Below are positions 62,072 to 64,000 of a stretch of 64,000 nucleotides of DNA, one piece after another. The DNA lies in contig NZ_CP160398.1 of the NCBI RefSeq assembly GCF_040729435.1, forward strand, positions 930,001 through 994,000, written 5' to 3'. Below the pieces are notes generated by a model, which did not search any database, had not been told where the DNA came from, and was given only the letters and a program-made list of their open reading frames with translations. The position numbers were made by a program, and so were the translations under genes. Position 1 is the stretch's first letter, and each line of letters starts with the position of its first letter. Source of the DNA: Pseudomonas sp. HOU2 (GTDB lineage Bacteria > Pseudomonadota > Gammaproteobacteria > Pseudomonadales > Pseudomonadaceae).

Positions 62072-62185
62072 ATCGCTGTGTATCCCCACCGCCCGGAGAT
62101 ACACAGCGATACAAAACCCCGAAAAAAATCGCGTTTTTGCCTGTGTATGTATCCGTCAGGACGCCAGATACACTGCAATACACAC
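62072..62185 (+). promoter_or_regulatory. Long inverted repeats of GTGTATC/GATACAC before the two-component genes
   Basis: ATCGCTGTGTATC at 62072-62084 and GATACACAGCGAT at 62098-62110 are a perfect 13-bp inverted repeat with a 13-base spacer. A second, looser pair follows: GTGTATGTATC at 62143-62153 and GATACACTGCAATACAC at 62167-62183. All lie in the divergent region between the DUF2790 gene and the response regulator gene. OmpR-type regulators bind tandem half-sites, so this may be autoregulation or a shared operator; the hairpin could also act in RNA. Confidence 0.55.
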
Positions 62186-62254
62186 CCGGGCAGGCAAGCC
62201 GGCGCAGGCTCGATAGACTGCATGGCATTGCCCTTTGATAGAGGTTCTGCACCG

Positions 62255-62995
62255 ATGGAACATGTCGATCACATTCTCATCGTCGACGACGACCGCGAGA
62301 TCCGCGAGCTGGTCGGCAATTACCTGAAGAAGAACGGACTGCGCACCACCGTGGTCGCCGATGGTCGGCAGATGCGCAGTTTTCTCGAAGCCAACACCGT
62401 CGACCTGATTGTGCTCGACATCATGATGCCCGGCGACGATGGCCTGCAGTTGTGCCGCGAATTGCGCGTGGGCAAACACAAGGCCACGCCGGTGCTGATG
62501 CTCACGGCGCGCAACGATGAGACCGACCGCATCATCGGCCTGGAAATGGGCGCCGACGATTACCTGACCAAGCCGTTCGCCGCCCGCGAACTGCTGGCGC
62601 GGATCAACGCGGTGCTGCGGCGCACACGCATGCTGCCGCCGAATCTGGTGGTCAGCGAAAGCGGTCGCCTGCTGGCCTTCGGCCGCTGGCAACTGGACAC
62701 CTCGGCCCGGCATCTGCTGGACAAGGACGGCACGCTGGTCGCCCTCAGTGGCGCCGAATATCGTTTGCTGCGGGTGTTTCTCGATCATCCGCAGCGGGTG
62801 CTCAGCCGTGATCAATTGCTCAATCTGACCCAGGGCCGCGAGGCCGATTTGTTTGACCGTTCGATTGATCTGCTGGTCAGCCGTTTGCGCCAGCGCCTGC
62901 TCGATGATGCGCGTGAACCGGCCTACATCAAGACCGTGCGCAGCGAGGGTTATGTGTTTTCGCTGCCGGTGGAGATCCTCGGAGCCTCGGCATGA
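62255..62995 (+). CDS. OmpR-family response regulator
   Basis: A 246-residue two-domain regulator. The receiver (5-120) has the acidic DDD pocket, phospho-acceptor Asp55 in LIVLDIMMPGDDG, and the Lys in YLTKPFAARELL. The C-terminal winged helix (about 145-238) shows LLDKDGTLVALSGAEYRLLRVFLDHPQRVLSRDQLLN and VRSEGYVFSLP, like OmpR/PhoB. ATG 62255 follows GAGG at good spacing. Its end overlaps the kinase start (ATGA). Confidence 0.93.
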   Translation: MEHVDHILIVDDDREIRELVGNYLKKNGLRTTVVADGRQMRSFLEANTVDLIVLDIMMPGDDGLQLCRELRVGKHKATPVLMLTARNDETDRIIGLEMGADDYLTKPFAARELLARINAVLRRTRMLPPNLVVSESGRLLAFGRWQLDTSARHLLDKDGTLVALSGAEYRLLRVFLDHPQRVLSRDQLLNLTQGREADLFDRSIDLLVSRLRQRLLDDAREPAYIKTVRSEGYVFSLPVEILGASA

Positions 62996-64000
62996 GTCTC
63001 AAGCTGCATTGGCCACGCACCCTGGCTTCGCGGTTGTCGCTGATCTTTCTGGTCGGACTGATCCTGGCCCAGGGCCTGTCGTTTGGCGCGCAGTATTACG
63101 AGCGTTTCCAAAGCGCCAGAAGCACCATGCTCAGCAATATGCAAAATGACGTTTCGACGTCGATTGCGATCCTCGACCGCTTGCCCGCGCAGGAACGCCT
63201 CGCCTGGCTGCCACGACTGGCTCGCACCAATTACGATTATCGGTTGGACAACGGCGACCCCGGCGCCCCGCTCGACGCCGAGGAGGTACCGGTGGCCGCG
63301 ACCTCGATCAGCAGTGCAATCGGCGGCGCCCATCCGCTGTCCTTCAGCCGTTTTCCCGCGGAGAAAAAACACTTCCAGGCCCATTTGCGCCTCAGCGACG
63401 GCAGCCCGCTGACCATCGATGTGCGTCCGGCCATGCCGCCGCTGTCGCCGTGGCTGCCGGGGGTACTGCTCGGGCAACTGGCGCTGCTGATCGCCTGCAC
63501 CTGGCTGGCGGTGCGCATCGCGATCCGCCCTCTCGCGCGGCTCGCCAACGCCGTGGAAAGCCTCGACCCCAACGCGCACCCGGTAATGCTCGACGAACAC
63601 GGTCCGACCGAAGTGGCCTACGCCGCACGGGCCTTCAACGCGATGCAGGCGCGCATCGCCGCGTATCTGAAAGAGCGCATGCAACTGCTGGCAGCGATTT
63701 CCCATGACCTGCAAACCCCGATCACCCGCATGAAGCTGCGCGCAGAGCTTATGGACGACTCGGTCGAGAAAGACAAACTGTGGAATGACCTCGGCGAGAT
63801 GGAACATCTGGTGCGCGAGGGCGTGGCGTATGCCCGCAGCATCCACGGCTCGACCGAGGAAAGCCGGCGCATCGATCTCGACTCGTTCCTTGACAGCCTG
63901 GTGTTCGACTATCAGGACATGGGCCAGGACGTGCAACTGAGCGGCAAAAGCGCGGCGGTGATCGATACCCGTCCCCAGGCCCTGCGCCGGGTGCTGGTGA
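62992..64000 (+). CDS. Sensor histidine kinase, EnvZ-like (3' end outside window)
   Basis: The frame is open to the end of the window (336 residues visible). First helix at about 13-33 (RLSLIFLVGLILAQGLSFGA), a periplasmic domain of about 110 residues, a second helix near 152-172 (WLPGVLLGQLALLIACTWLAV), HAMP, and the phosphorylation box AAISHDLQTPITRMKLRAELM with His238. The ATP-binding domain has begun (LRRVLV) but the N and G boxes are beyond the edge. Starts four bases inside the regulator's end. The signal is unknown. Confidence 0.9.
   Translation, partial: MSLKLHWPRTLASRLSLIFLVGLILAQGLSFGAQYYERFQSARSTMLSNMQNDVSTSIAILDRLPAQERLAWLPRLARTNYDYRLDNGDPGAPLDAEEVPVAATSISSAIGGAHPLSFSRFPAEKKHFQAHLRLSDGSPLTIDVRPAMPPLSPWLPGVLLGQLALLIACTWLAVRIAIRPLARLANAVESLDPNAHPVMLDEHGPTEVAYAARAFNAMQARIAAYLKERMQLLAAISHDLQTPITRMKLRAELMDDSVEKDKLWNDLGEMEHLVREGVAYARSIHGSTEESRRIDLDSFLDSLVFDYQDMGQDVQLSGKSAAVIDTRPQALRRVLV

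Overview
The window is chromosomal DNA from a Pseudomonas of the P. fluorescens group. The evidence is high-GC coding with strong codon bias, overlapping ATGA operons, typical Pseudomonas families (DUF2388, DUF2790, PAAR cargo, Mqo, lactate permease, periplasmic-type PaoABC, LigD) and intergenic regions packed with several fluorescens-type REP/REPIN palindrome families. No rRNA, tRNA, insertion sequence or CRISPR array was seen.

Layout. 1-4.4 kb: tail of a LysR regulator, then fdhD-moaC-moaD-moaE (formate dehydrogenase sulfuration and molybdopterin synthesis) and a chromate transporter. 4.4-12.8 kb: a gamma-glutamylpolyamine synthetase/oxidase pair, DeoR and LysR regulators, an NQO-like quinone reductase, an AbrB-type membrane protein and a small HD alarmone-hydrolase-like protein. 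12.9-20.0 kb: an accessory, visibly A/T-richer region. It holds a PAAR-toxin-immunity cassette whose immunity gene is frameshifted at a G7 tract, small secreted proteins, a small gene behind a structured leader that can mask its Shine-Dalgarno, a pentapeptide-repeat/2-TM channel-like protein translationally coupled to a minimal nucleotidyltransferase, and an FRG-domain gene. 20.0-31.1 kb: polyamine catabolism and uptake, with an XRE-cupin regulator, FAD oxidase, aldehyde dehydrogenase, gamma-glutamyl synthetase, a divergent gamma-glutamyl-GABA hydrolase and a polyamine ABC transporter with its binding protein.

31-47 kb: ThpR, small unknown genes, a tandem 134-bp REPIN array, DUF1428, a lipoprotein, lactate permease, PaoABC molybdenum aldehyde oxidoreductase, cupin, LysR, aldo/keto reductase, alpha/beta hydrolase, CAP-domain protein and NUDIX hydrolase. 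47-64 kb: NTF2-like protein, malate:quinone oxidoreductase, chemoreceptor, DUF2388, LigD, a methyltransferase plus heme-oxygenase-like diiron protein operon, an octamer minisatellite, DUF533, phosphatidylcholine synthase, methyltransferase plus DUF4242, GNAT, DUF2790, and a two-component system whose promoter carries long inverted repeats; the kinase runs off the end.

How parts fit. The two synthetase/oxidase pairs, the aldehyde dehydrogenase, the hydrolase and the ABC transporter together make a gamma-glutamylated polyamine route from uptake to GABA. MoaCDE supplies molybdopterin that FdhD-dependent formate dehydrogenase and PaoABC would both need (the latter through the cytosine dinucleotide form). 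The strongest candidates for something undescribed are the Shine-Dalgarno-masking leader at 16.3-16.44 kb and the pentapeptide-channel/nucleotidyltransferase/FRG island at 16.9-19.85 kb.
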